From positions 1 to 58,532 of the forward strand of contig NZ_SDIF01000037.1 in NCBI RefSeq assembly GCF_004122735.1: 58,532 bases of DNA. Reading direction: 5' to 3'. Under the pieces are notes generated by a model. That model saw only the letters and a program-made list of their open reading frames with translations. It had not been told where the DNA came from and searched no databases. The stretch's first letter is position 1, and each line of letters opens with the position of its first letter. The position numbers were made by a program, and so were the translations under genes. Origin of the DNA: Streptomyces sioyaensis (GTDB lineage: Bacteria; Actinomycetota; Actinomycetes; Streptomycetales; Streptomycetaceae). This document shows positions 1-8,244 of the stretch, one piece after another.

Positions 1-158
1 CGCGGGGTGGGGGTGCCGGGGCCGGTGGCCCCCGATCTCAGCTTTTACACGGGCTGAGCTGGGATTCATCACATCAGGCGAATATCTGGCCCAAGCTTGC
101 GGTCGGCAACGCGCGGTTGCCACGCTGTTGCTGACTGTCAAGCTGTTGGGAGGGGCAT

Positions 159-911
159 GTGCCTTTCGGTGAGCAGCCCGCGTACCTCCGCGTCGCCGGC
201 GACCTGCGCCAGAAAATCGTCGACGGCCTACTGCCGCCGCACACCCGCCTCCCTTCCCAGGCGCGCATCCGCGAGGAGTACGGCGTCTCGGACACCGTCG
301 CGCTGGAGGCCCGGAAGGTCCTGATGGCGGAGGGGCTGGTCGAGGGCCGTTCGGGGTCGGGCACCTATGTGCGGGAGCAGCCCGTGCCGCGCCGCATCGC
401 CCGCGTCGGCTTCCACTCCTCGGGCGGCTGCACGCCGTTCCGGCAGGAGCAGACGGACGAACGGGTGCGGGGCACCTGGGAGTCCAGCAGCGAGCAGGAG
501 GCGGCCGGCCCGGCGGTCGCGGCCCGGCTGCGGATCGCGCAGGGCGCCAAGGTGATGCGGACGCGCTACGTCTTCCGGGCCGAGGGGGAGCCGGCGATGC
601 TCTCGACCTCCTGGGAGCCCCTGGAGGTGACCGGGCGGACGCCGGTGATGCTGCCGGAGGAGGGGCCGCTGGCGGGGCGCGGAGTGGTCGAGCGGATGGC
701 GGCCATCGACGTGGTGGTGGACAACGTCGTCGAGGAGGTCGGGGCCCGGCCCGCGCTGGCGGAGGAGGCCATGACGCTCGGCGGGGTGCCGGGGCATGCG
801 GTGCTGGTCGTCTCGCGGACGTACTTCGCGGGCGGCCGGCCGGTCGAGACGGCCGATGTCGTGACCCTCGCCGACCGGCACCGGGTCACCTACCACCTGC
901 CGGTGAAGTAG
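159..911 (+). CDS. GntR-family transcriptional regulator with UTRA effector domain
   Basis: DNA-binding repressor or activator of the HutC subgroup. Residues ~5-75 form the winged helix-turn-helix: an LPSQARIREEYGVS stretch followed by ARKVLMAEGLVEGRSGSGTYV, the usual recognition helix and wing. Residues ~95-245 match a UTRA ligand-binding domain (MRTRYVFRAEGEPAMLSTSW early, a VSRTYFAGGRPVETAD-type block late). The GTG start follows a GGGAGGGG ribosome site by a few bases. An overlapping ATG two bases upstream is in another frame. Length (250 aa) is normal. The ligand is unknown. The APC permease downstream could be a target, but it is separated by about 260 bp, so this is only inference. Confidence 0.9.
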   Translation: MPFGEQPAYLRVAGDLRQKIVDGLLPPHTRLPSQARIREEYGVSDTVALEARKVLMAEGLVEGRSGSGTYVREQPVPRRIARVGFHSSGGCTPFRQEQTDERVRGTWESSSEQEAAGPAVAARLRIAQGAKVMRTRYVFRAEGEPAMLSTSWEPLEVTGRTPVMLPEEGPLAGRGVVERMAAIDVVVDNVVEEVGARPALAEEAMTLGGVPGHAVLVVSRTYFAGGRPVETADVVTLADRHRVTYHLPVK

Positions 912-1169
912 CCGCAGAAGCCCTCCTGATCGGCCCGGCGCGCCCCTGTGCGCGTGCGCGAGACGTCCTGTGCCCGGTTCTGGTTCTCGGCCGCGCGTCC
1001 GTTTTGCACCGATTGGTGGGGAAAATTTGGCCGAAACCTTGTGTTGGATAACTCACAGACCCTCAACTGAGCGGCTGTTTTGGGCAGCTGTGGGAACCCG
1101 GTGTCTCGATTCGCTCTTACGATGGCGAAGTTTGTGCACGGCACGGGGGAAGACCAGGAGACCAAGCAC

Positions 1170-2870
1170 GTGAGCACGACGAAGACACCGAGCGCGGAGC
1201 AGGGCTCGCACTCGAATTACCGTCGGTCCCTCGGGACCATTGCCCTGACCGCCACTGGTCTCGGGTCCATCATCGGCTCCGGCTGGCTCTTCGGAGCCGA
1301 ACGGGCCGCCGCCATCGCCGGACCGGCCGCGATCGTCGCCTGGATCATCGGCGCGCTCGTTGCGCTCACCATCGCGCTCACCTACAGCGAGCTGGGCGCG
1401 ATGTTCCCGAAGGCCGGCGGCATGGTCCGCTACGGCCAGTACTCCCACGGCTCGCTCGCCGGCTACCTCGCGGCCTGGGCGAACTGGATCGCGATCGTCT
1501 CGGTCATCCCGGGAGAGGCCACCGCCTCGGTCCAGTACATGAGTTCCTGGGACTTCGCCTGGACGCACGCGCTCTACGACGGCACGGAGCTGACCGGCAC
1601 CGGAGTCGGGCTGGCCAGCATCCTGCTGATCTTCTACTTCTTCCTCAACTGGTTCGCGATCTCGCTGTTCGCGAAGACCAACACCGCGATCACGGTCTTC
1701 AAGGTCGTCGTCCCGGCGCTGACCGCGACCGCGCTGATGCTGGCGCACTTCGACACCGGCAACATCGTCCACCACGGCGGCTTCACGCCCAACGGCTGGA
1801 GCTCGGTCTTCACCGCCGTCGCCGTCTCCGGCATCGTCTGGGCCTACAACGGCTTCCAGTCCCCGCTGAACCTCGCCGGTGAGGCCCGTAACCCCGGCAA
1901 GTCGCTGCCGAAGGCCGTCGTCTGGTCGATCCTGATCGCGCTGGTCATCTATGTCGCGCTGCAGGTCGCGTTCCTGATGGCGGTGCCCGGGGACAAGCTG
2001 ACCGCCGGCGGCGGCTGGGCCTCGCTCGGCTTCAACTCGCCGCTCGCCGACCTCGCGGTGGCCTGGGGCCTGAACTGGCTGGCGCTGCTGCTGTACGCGG
2101 ACGCCTTCGTCTCGCCGTCCGGTACCGGCATGATCTACGCGGCCACCACCTCGCGCATGATCCACGGTGTGCAGGAGAACGGTCATCTGCCCGGCGTCTT
2201 CGGCAAGGTGGACAAGAAGACCGGTGTGCCGCGCCCGGCGCTGCTGCTCAACCTCGTGATCGCCTTCCTGTTCCTCGCGGTCTTCCGCGGCTGGGGCTCG
2301 CTCGCCGAGATCGTCTCGGTCGCCACGGTCATCTCGTACATCACCGGGCCGGTCGCGGTGATGTCGCTGCGCCGCATCTCGCCGGACCTCAAGCGTCCGG
2401 TCAAGCTGCGGGCCATGCCGCTGGTCGCGCCGATCGCCATGATCTTCGGCTCGCTGGTGCTGTACTGGGGCCGCTGGCCGCTGACCGGCAAGGTCATCCT
2501 GATCATGGCCGTCGGACTGCCGGTCTGGGCCTGGTACGAGATCGGCAAGCCGCTGACCCAGGGCCGCAAGCCGTGGGCCGAGCTGCGCCCGCACCTCAAG
2601 GCCGGTGCCTGGATGGTGGCGTATCTGCTGGTCATGGCCGCGGTGTCGTACATGGGCGGCAAGGACTTCGGTGGCAAGGGCTATCTGCCGGAGGGCTGGG
2701 ACATCCTCCTGGTCGCCGTGATCGGTCTCGCCTTCTACTACTGGGGCGTGCGCAGCTCCTGGCGTAACCCGTCGCTGGTCACGGTCGAGGCCGAGCTCCG
2801 CGCCGAGGAGGAGGCCGCGGCGGCGGAGGCCGCCGAGACCGAAGGCGCCAAGGCGTCCGTCGGGGCCTGA
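1170..2870 (+). CDS. APC-superfamily amino acid permease
   Basis: Twelve-helix-type secondary transporter of amino acids or related compounds, working in the cytoplasmic membrane. The first helix carries the APC signature (GLGSIIGSGWLFGAE) with the glycine-rich unwound segment that binds substrate. Long hydrophobic stretches continue to about residue 520, and the C-terminus is a charged, Ala/Glu-rich cytoplasmic tail. The GTG chosen has an AGGAG site 9 bases upstream; longer frames to the left lack one. The N-terminal half resembles the aspartate/proton symporter (YveA/AspT-like) branch, but the substrate cannot be read from the sequence. It appears monocistronic and ends before a strong hairpin. 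Confidence 0.9.
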   Translation: MSTTKTPSAEQGSHSNYRRSLGTIALTATGLGSIIGSGWLFGAERAAAIAGPAAIVAWIIGALVALTIALTYSELGAMFPKAGGMVRYGQYSHGSLAGYLAAWANWIAIVSVIPGEATASVQYMSSWDFAWTHALYDGTELTGTGVGLASILLIFYFFLNWFAISLFAKTNTAITVFKVVVPALTATALMLAHFDTGNIVHHGGFTPNGWSSVFTAVAVSGIVWAYNGFQSPLNLAGEARNPGKSLPKAVVWSILIALVIYVALQVAFLMAVPGDKLTAGGGWASLGFNSPLADLAVAWGLNWLALLLYADAFVSPSGTGMIYAATTSRMIHGVQENGHLPGVFGKVDKKTGVPRPALLLNLVIAFLFLAVFRGWGSLAEIVSVATVISYITGPVAVMSLRRISPDLKRPVKLRAMPLVAPIAMIFGSLVLYWGRWPLTGKVILIMAVGLPVWAWYEIGKPLTQGRKPWAELRPHLKAGAWMVAYLLVMAAVSYMGGKDFGGKGYLPEGWDILLVAVIGLAFYYWGVRSSWRNPSLVTVEAELRAEEEAAAAEAAETEGAKASVGA

Positions 2871-2928
2871 GCCCGCCCGGCGCCGTCCGCGCCGTCGCAC
2901 TCCGCCCGCCCGAGCGCATCGGGCCTCC

Positions 2929-2981
2929 ACCGGCCACTCGCGGGCCGTCTCCGGTTCACCGGAGGCCCGCGGGTGGCCGGT
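2929..2981 (+). terminator. Factor-independent-type terminator hairpin after APC permease
   Basis: Two 18-base arms (ACCGGCCACTCGCGGGCC and its near-exact complement) flank a loop that itself folds (TCCGGT/ACCGGA). There is no long T-tract, as is usual in Streptomyces. It lies 58 bases after the permease stop. Confidence 0.75.
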
Positions 2982-3116
2982 TCGGTATCTCTTTGTGTAA
3001 ATCCATATCCGGTGAGTGAAGGTCGGGCGTAGGCTCGGGCATATGCGGATTGCGATTTCGGCATCAGCGGACCAGCGGCGCGCAAGGACGCGTCACGCGG
3101 CGGATGGAGGGGCGCA

Positions 3117-3296
3117 ATGACCGAGGGTGGAGCCGTGCTCCCCTGGCTCGTCATCCGCCAGGACGAAGGCGGCAACCGCTATCGCGTGGGCCGATATGCC
3201 ACCCGAGCGGAGGCGGAGCGGGTGGCCGACCGGCTCGGAACCCGCGGTCACCAGCAGCTTTACGTGGTCGAGAAGGCCGATCGGGCGACGACCTGA
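3117..3296 (+). CDS. Small SPOR-like protein
   Basis: A 59-residue protein. GGAGGGG precedes the ATG at normal spacing. The core reads WLVIRQDEGGNRYRVGRYAT, then an Arg/Glu-rich helix (RAEAERVADRL), then QQLYVVEKAD. This beta-alpha-beta order resembles one half of a SPOR (septal peptidoglycan-binding) domain. There is no signal peptide or membrane segment, so a cytoplasmic role is more likely. Small proteins of this kind are common in Streptomyces, and no function is assigned here. It sits 51 bases before the Nudix gene and may share its transcript. Confidence 0.75.
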   Translation: MTEGGAVLPWLVIRQDEGGNRYRVGRYATRAEAERVADRLGTRGHQQLYVVEKADRATT

Positions 3297-3347
3297 GGGG
3301 CCGCGAGCGGCAAGCGGGACGAGGGCGGGGGACGTAGGCTGCCGCGC

Positions 3348-3788
3348 ATGACGACCGTGCGCGTAGTGGTGGGCGGAGCGGTGTGCGAGCGCGGGCGGCT
3401 GCTGGCCGCACGGCGCAGCGCGCCGCCCGCGCTGGCCGGCCGCTGGGAGCTGCCCGGCGGCAAGGTGGAGGACGACGAGACCCCCGAGCGGGCGCTGGAG
3501 CGCGAGCTGCGCGAGGAGCTGGGGGTCGAGGCGGCGGCCCTGGACCGGATCCCGGGCGAATGGGTGCTGCGGCCGGGCTACGTCCTGCAGGTGTGGACGG
3601 CCCGGCTGGTGTCCGGCGTGCCGCAGCCCCTGGAGGACCATGACGAGCTGCGCTGGCTGCGGCCCGGCGAGGAGAGCCAGGTCGACTGGCTGGACCAGGA
3701 CCGCCCGGCGGTCGCCGAGGTGATGCGCAGGCTGGCGGCGAAGAACGGGGTGCCGCCCGCGGCCGGCGCCTCGCCGGTACGGCCGTAG
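3348..3788 (+). CDS. Nudix (MutT-like) hydrolase
   Basis: Hydrolyses a nucleoside diphosphate linked to another group. A complete Nudix box is present at residues 38-60 (G38, E44, R52-E53, E56-E57, G59). The N-terminal strand VRVVVGGAVCERGRLLAARR and a central RWELPGGKVE are typical of MutT/CTP-pyrophosphohydrolase-like enzymes that clean oxidised nucleotides. 146 aa is full length for a single-domain member. The exact substrate (8-oxo-dGTP, 5-methyl-dCTP or other) is not decidable. A hairpin follows the gene. Confidence 0.92.
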   Translation: MTTVRVVVGGAVCERGRLLAARRSAPPALAGRWELPGGKVEDDETPERALERELREELGVEAAALDRIPGEWVLRPGYVLQVWTARLVSGVPQPLEDHDELRWLRPGEESQVDWLDQDRPAVAEVMRRLAAKNGVPPAAGASPVRP

Positions 3789-3809
3789 CGGCCCACTCGC
3801 GGCCCGCCG

Positions 3810-3829
3810 GCGGCCCGTCTCCGGGCCGC
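3810..3829 (+). terminator. Hairpin after Nudix gene
   Basis: Perfect 8-bp stem GCGGCCCG/CGGGCCGC with a TCTC loop, 21 bases after the stop codon. The following ~160 bases are low-complexity C-rich sequence without a credible gene. Confidence 0.55.
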
Positions 3830-4005
3830 AGTCGCCCGGCTCCGCCCACCCGGCCCGGGACCGCCAGGACCGCGCCGCGCGTACCCCTCGCGCACCCCTC
3901 GCGCCCCTCGCACCCCGGTCGCTCCCGCGCACCTCGTCGCCCCTCCTGGCCGTCCGGCCGTACGGCGCGCCGATATGTTTCATTTGTGCCACAGTGCACC
4001 ACCGC

Positions 4006-4554
4006 ATGCGGTACTTCGCGTTGGATACCGGGTATGTCCTGAATGACCCCTTCAATACGTGCCATGCGAGGGGGGAGTCATCGGGCTGGGATGTGATCGG
4101 CGTGAGCGACAGCGCAGCGGCAGGAGTCCCGGAGCCGGTCTCCGGCAACGCCCGCAGGCGCCCCAAGGCCACCGGTTCCCCCTCTGCCGAATGGAGTTTC
4201 CCCGCCGACCCCGGTGCCGTGCGCACCGCCCGCACCGTGGTCCGCCGGATGCTGGACGACTGGGGTTTGAACGGCGCCGCCGACGTGGCCGTACTACTCG
4301 TGAGCGAGCTCGTCACCAACTCCCTGCGCCACGCGAGCGGGCCGATCGGGGTCCGCATGGTGCTGCTGAGTACCGGCGGGCTGCTCGTCGAGGTCTCCGA
4401 TCCGCTGCCCGATCCGCCGCGGGAGCGGGACGCCGCGCCCGACGACGAGGGGGGACGCGGACTGCAGCTGGTCGCGTGCAGTTCGCGGCGCTGGGGGACC
4501 CGGCGTGGAAAGAGTGGCAAGACTGTGTGGTTCGAGCTGTCTGTGGCTGGTTAG
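4006..4554 (+). CDS. Stand-alone HATPase_c (anti-sigma/RsbW-like) ATP-binding regulator
   Basis: Serine-kinase-like ATPase of the family that phosphorylates anti-sigma antagonists or binds sigma factors. The N-box is visible as LLVSELVTNSLRHA, and the G1/G2 region as DDEGGRGLQLVA, ending with KSGKTVWFEL. The first ~55 residues are variable. The ATG used starts MRYFALDTG. A GTG four codons upstream, or an internal GTG at 4102, are alternatives, and none has a convincing ribosome site. Its C-terminal half closely mirrors the last ~120 residues of the next gene product, so the pair may be related by duplication. Confidence 0.85.
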   Translation: MRYFALDTGYVLNDPFNTCHARGESSGWDVIGVSDSAAAGVPEPVSGNARRRPKATGSPSAEWSFPADPGAVRTARTVVRRMLDDWGLNGAADVAVLLVSELVTNSLRHASGPIGVRMVLLSTGGLLVEVSDPLPDPPRERDAAPDDEGGRGLQLVACSSRRWGTRRGKSGKTVWFELSVAG

Positions 4555-4716
4555 GAGACAGATGAAGTCCTGATCGTTGCCATTTCATCGACATTCTGTC
4601 GATGGCCTGCGATCGAGACTGTGCTGTGATCGTGAAGACCGTGTTCCGGATTGCCGAGGTGCTGGATACTCAGGCTGGTCCGGTCCGGGCACGATGAGCT
4701 GGAGGGGACGGGGCTC

Positions 4717-7398
4717 GTGAGCGAGATGTCATCTGGCGGGGCAGAACCCGCACAGGGCGATGGTCAGGGTGGTGCGGACTGCCCCGGGGACCCAGGTGGC
4801 CGCCCACGGGCGGGCGAGCTGGTGGGCCCGCCCGTGTGGCAGAGCAGCCGGCCCGGATCGATCTATGACTACATCCGCGTGGCCTCGTTCTCGCTCGGTC
4901 CCGACGGCCGGATCGAGCAGTGGAGCGAGCGGGCCGCGCAGATGCTCGGCATCCCCGCCCGCTACGCCCTCGGCAAGGACCCCGTCGAGGCGTTCGTGCC
5001 CGGTGAGTTGCGCGACACCGGCCGCCGCAAGGTGTCCGAGATACTCGACGGCCGGGAGTGGACCGGCCTGGTGCCCTACCGCAGGGAAGAGGGCGGCGCG
5101 ACCGACGGGCTCGCCGAGATCTATGTGATGCCCTCGCGCAACGAGGAGGGTGAGCGCGCCGCGGTCTGTCTCGTCGTCGACGTCCGGGCGCTGCGCGGCA
5201 TCGAGACCGATCTCGCCGCTTCGCAGGCCGTTTTCGGTCAATCTCCCATGGGATTCACCCTGTTCGGCACGGACCTGAAGCTGCTGCGGGTCAACGAACG
5301 GTTCGCCACCGTCTTCGGCGGCCCGGCGAGCAAGTACCGCGGCTGCGGGCCGCACGACTTCCTGCCGCGCAACGAGGCCGAGCGGATGACCGCCGCGCTG
5401 CGTCGCGTGCTGGACACCGGCGAGCCGGTCGCCGAGATGCAACTGGTCGGCCTGGGCTCGGCCGAGGGCGACCGGCGCCGCTGGTCGGTCTCGCTCTACC
5501 GGCTGCACGGCGCCAGCGGCCGGCCGATCGGCGTCGCGGCGCTGGCCGCGGATGTGACCGGCCGGCGCCGGGCCGAGCGCGAGGCCGCCAACGCCCGCCG
5601 CAACCTCGCCCTGCTCAACGAAGCCGGCGCCCGGATAGGCAACTCCCTGGATCTGGAGACCACCGCCCGCACCCTCCTGGACGTCGCCGTACCGCAGTTC
5701 TGCGATCTGGCCTCGGTGGACCTCTACCAGGGGCTGCTCGCCGGCGACGAGGCCCCGCCCGGCATGAGCGACGGCAGCGCGGAGCTGCGCCGGGTCGCCT
5801 TCGCCAGCGCCGTCTCGGACGTCCGGCTCGCCACCGCCCCCGCCGTCCCCGGCGACGCGCCGGGCCCGGTCGCGGTCGGTGCCGTCCACCGCTACCCCTT
5901 CAACTCCCCCTGCGCGAGCGCCCTGCGGACCGGCCATGCGCAGATCATCCCCGGCCGGGAGAGCGATGACGGGGGGCCGGAGTTCGGCGCGGTGGTGCAG
6001 TCCACCCTCGCCGTCCCGATGGTCGCCCGGGACACCGTCGTCGGACTGGTGCAGTTCTCCCGTACCAAGGGCAGCGAGCCGTTCGGCGAGCGCGACACGG
6101 CGCTGGCCGTGGAGCTGGCCGCGCGTGCCGCCGTCTGTATCGACAACGCCCGCCTCTACCGCCGCGAGCACGAGCGCGCGCTGATCTTGCAGCGCAGCCT
6201 GCTGCCGCCCGGCGACCCCGAGGCGGCCGGTCTGGACATCGCCTGCCGCTATCTGCCCGGCACCACCGCCACCGAGGTCGGCGGCGACTGGTTCGACGTC
6301 ATCGAACTCCCGGGCCACCGGACCGCGTTGGTGGTCGGCGACGTGATGGGCCGCGGACTGCGCGCCGCGGTCGCCATGGGGGAACTGCGCACCGCCGTAC
6401 GGACCCTGGCGCTGCTGGACCTGGAGCCCGCCGAGGTGCTCTCCGCGCTGGACGAGATCGCCCGCGGGCTCGGCGGCAGCGGCGACGACCGGCCCACCGG
6501 GCGGAGCGCCCGCGGCCGGTCCGGCTCCCCGGAGGGCGCCGAGCAGGGGCGCTCGGCCCGGACCGCCGATCTCTCCGAGGTCTACCTCGCCACCTGCGTC
6601 TACGCCGTCTACGACCCGATCACCCGGCGCTGTACGTTCGCCAACGCCGGACATCTGCCGCCGGTGCTGGTCGAGGACGGCGAGGACGCGTTGCTGCTCG
6701 ACGTACCGCCGGGGATGCCGCTCGGCGTCGGCGGCGAGCCGTTCGAGGAGATCGAGGTCGACCTGCCGGACGGTGCGCTGCTGGCGCTCTACACCGACGG
6801 CCTGGTGGAGTCCCGCGACCATCCGCTGGACGAGGGGCTGCAGGCGTTCCGCAGGGCCCTCTCGGGCGCCGACCGCCCGCTGGAGGACGCCTGCGACCAC
6901 GTGCTGAGCGCCATGAACACCTCGCACGGCGAGGACGACATCGCCCTGCTGATGGCACGGGTGCAGGGGCTGCCCAAGGACGCGGTGGGCGACTGGAGCC
7001 TGGCGCCGGAGGCCCGTTCGGTGGCCCGCGCCCGGGAGCTGGCCCGCGACCAGCTCACGGACTGGGGCCTGCAGGGCCTGGTCGACACCACCGAGCTGCT
7101 GGTCAGCGAGCTGGTGACCAATGCGCTGCGGCACGGCCACGGCGAGATCCGGCTGCGGCTGCTGCTGGACCGCACGCTGGTCTGCGAGGTCTGGGACGCC
7201 GATCTCGCCCAGCCGCGCCGGCGCCGCGCCCGGGACACCGACGAGGGCGGCCGCGGGCTGCAACTGGTCGGGCTGCTCAGCGAGGGCTGGGGCAGCCGCC
7301 GTACCCCGCGCGGCAAGACCGTGTGGTTCGAACTCGCCCTGCCGGACGGGGAGTCGCCGGCGATGGACCCGTCGGAAGCGCTGCTGAGCCTGTTCTGA
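4717..7398 (+). CDS. PAS-PAS-GAF-SpoIIE phosphatase-HATPase multidomain regulator
   Basis: Signal-integrating protein carrying both a PP2C-type phosphatase and an anti-sigma-like kinase module. Approximate order in 893 residues: PAS 48-158 (IEQWSERAAQMLGIP), PAS 165-288 (FGQSPMGFTLFGTDLKLLRV), GAF 308-484, SpoIIE/PP2C 500-755 (EVGGDWFDVIELPGHRTALV, VVGDVMGRG, YTDGLVES, EDDIALLMAR) and HATPase 770-880 (ELLVSELVTNALRHGHGE, DEGGRGLQLVGLLSEGWGS). The GTG start has GGAGGGG 9 bases upstream. The metal-binding aspartates of the phosphatase and the ATPase N-box look intact. No membrane segment is visible. Family members act in partner-switching control of sigma factors. The signal and target are unknown. 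Confidence 0.93.
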   Translation: MSEMSSGGAEPAQGDGQGGADCPGDPGGRPRAGELVGPPVWQSSRPGSIYDYIRVASFSLGPDGRIEQWSERAAQMLGIPARYALGKDPVEAFVPGELRDTGRRKVSEILDGREWTGLVPYRREEGGATDGLAEIYVMPSRNEEGERAAVCLVVDVRALRGIETDLAASQAVFGQSPMGFTLFGTDLKLLRVNERFATVFGGPASKYRGCGPHDFLPRNEAERMTAALRRVLDTGEPVAEMQLVGLGSAEGDRRRWSVSLYRLHGASGRPIGVAALAADVTGRRRAEREAANARRNLALLNEAGARIGNSLDLETTARTLLDVAVPQFCDLASVDLYQGLLAGDEAPPGMSDGSAELRRVAFASAVSDVRLATAPAVPGDAPGPVAVGAVHRYPFNSPCASALRTGHAQIIPGRESDDGGPEFGAVVQSTLAVPMVARDTVVGLVQFSRTKGSEPFGERDTALAVELAARAAVCIDNARLYRREHERALILQRSLLPPGDPEAAGLDIACRYLPGTTATEVGGDWFDVIELPGHRTALVVGDVMGRGLRAAVAMGELRTAVRTLALLDLEPAEVLSALDEIARGLGGSGDDRPTGRSARGRSGSPEGAEQGRSARTADLSEVYLATCVYAVYDPITRRCTFANAGHLPPVLVEDGEDALLLDVPPGMPLGVGGEPFEEIEVDLPDGALLALYTDGLVESRDHPLDEGLQAFRRALSGADRPLEDACDHVLSAMNTSHGEDDIALLMARVQGLPKDAVGDWSLAPEARSVARARELARDQLTDWGLQGLVDTTELLVSELVTNALRHGHGEIRLRLLLDRTLVCEVWDADLAQPRRRRARDTDEGGRGLQLVGLLSEGWGSRRTPRGKTVWFELALPDGESPAMDPSEALLSLF

Positions 7399-7401
7399 GC
7401 G

Positions 7402-7445
7402 GGCGGGCGGGACCGGGGGCGGCGCCCGGGGTCCCGCCCCGCCCG
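7402..7445. terminator. Bidirectional terminator between convergent genes
   Basis: Long GC-rich inverted repeat (GGGCGGGCGGGACC paired, with a bulge, to GGTCCCGCCCCGCCC) filling the 48-base gap between the SpoIIE gene and sdhB. Confidence 0.6.
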
Positions 7446-7446
7446 G

Positions 7447-8244
7447 TCATTCGCCGCGGCGCCGGATCTTGTTGCCGAGCCACACCAGCGGGTCGTACTT
7501 GCGGTCCGCGGCGCGCTCCTTGAGCGGGATCAGCGCATTGTCGGTGATCTTGATGTGCTCGGGGCAGACCTCGGTGCAGCACTTGGTGATGTTGCAGTAG
7601 CCCAGCCCGTGCTCGTCCTGTGCGGTCGCCTTGCGGTCGATACCGGAGTCCGGCGCCGCGTCCAGCGGATGCATGTCGAGCTCGGCGATCCGCATCAGGA
7701 AACGCGGACCGGCGAAGGCGGCCTTGTTCTCCTCGTGGTCGCGCACCACGTGGCAGGTGTCCTGGCACAGGAAGCACTCGATGCACTTGCGGAACTCCTG
7801 GGACCGCCCCACGTCCTCCTGCTGCATGCGGTACTCGCCGGGGGCCAGCTCCGCGGGCGGGACGAACGCCGGGATCTCCCGGGCCTTGGCGTAGTTGAAC
7901 GACACGTCGGTGACCAGATCGCGGACGACCGGGAAGGCCCGCATCGGCGTGATCGTGATCGTCTCCGTACGGTCGAACACCGACATCCGGGTCATGCACA
8001 TCAGCCGCGGCCGCCCGTTGATCTCCGCGCTGCACGAACCGCACTTGCCCGCCTTGCAGTTCCAGCGCACGGCGAGATCGGGGGCCTGGGTCGCCTGGAG
8101 GCGGTGGACGATGTCGAGCACCACCTCGCCCTCGTGCACCTCGACCGTGAAGTCCGCCAGGTCACCGGCGTGCTCATCGCCCCGCCACACCCGGAAGTGC
8201 GCCTGGTAGACGCCGGACCGCTGCTCTTCCTGCGACACGCTCAC
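7447..8244 (-). CDS. sdhB: Succinate dehydrogenase iron-sulfur subunit (Sdh1 type)
   Basis: Electron-transfer subunit carrying electrons from the flavoprotein to the membrane quinone site. All cluster ligands are visible: [2Fe-2S] C63, C68, C71, C83; [4Fe-4S] C154, C157, C160, C164; [3Fe-4S] C217, C223, C227 (C222 adjacent). The GTG start overlaps the sdhA stop codon (GTGA), indicating translational coupling. 265 aa fits the family. The order anchor-flavoprotein-iron-sulfur and the sequence style match the mycobacterial Sdh1 cluster rather than the sdhCDAB enzyme. Confidence 0.96.
   Translation of the reverse strand: MSVSQEEQRSGVYQAHFRVWRGDEHAGDLADFTVEVHEGEVVLDIVHRLQATQAPDLAVRWNCKAGKCGSCSAEINGRPRLMCMTRMSVFDRTETITITPMRAFPVVRDLVTDVSFNYAKAREIPAFVPPAELAPGEYRMQQEDVGRSQEFRKCIECFLCQDTCHVVRDHEENKAAFAGPRFLMRIAELDMHPLDAAPDSGIDRKATAQDEHGLGYCNITKCCTEVCPEHIKITDNALIPLKERAADRKYDPLVWLGNKIRRRGE

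Noticed and set aside
1080..1169. N-terminal extension of the APC permease from an upstream TTG
   Set aside because: No ribosome site for it, and the downstream GTG has AGGAG at 9 bases and fits the family N-terminus.
3830..3993. C-rich stretch with repeated CGCGCACCCCTCG-like units
   Set aside because: Low-complexity sequence without constant unit length or symmetry; no gene or array can be supported.
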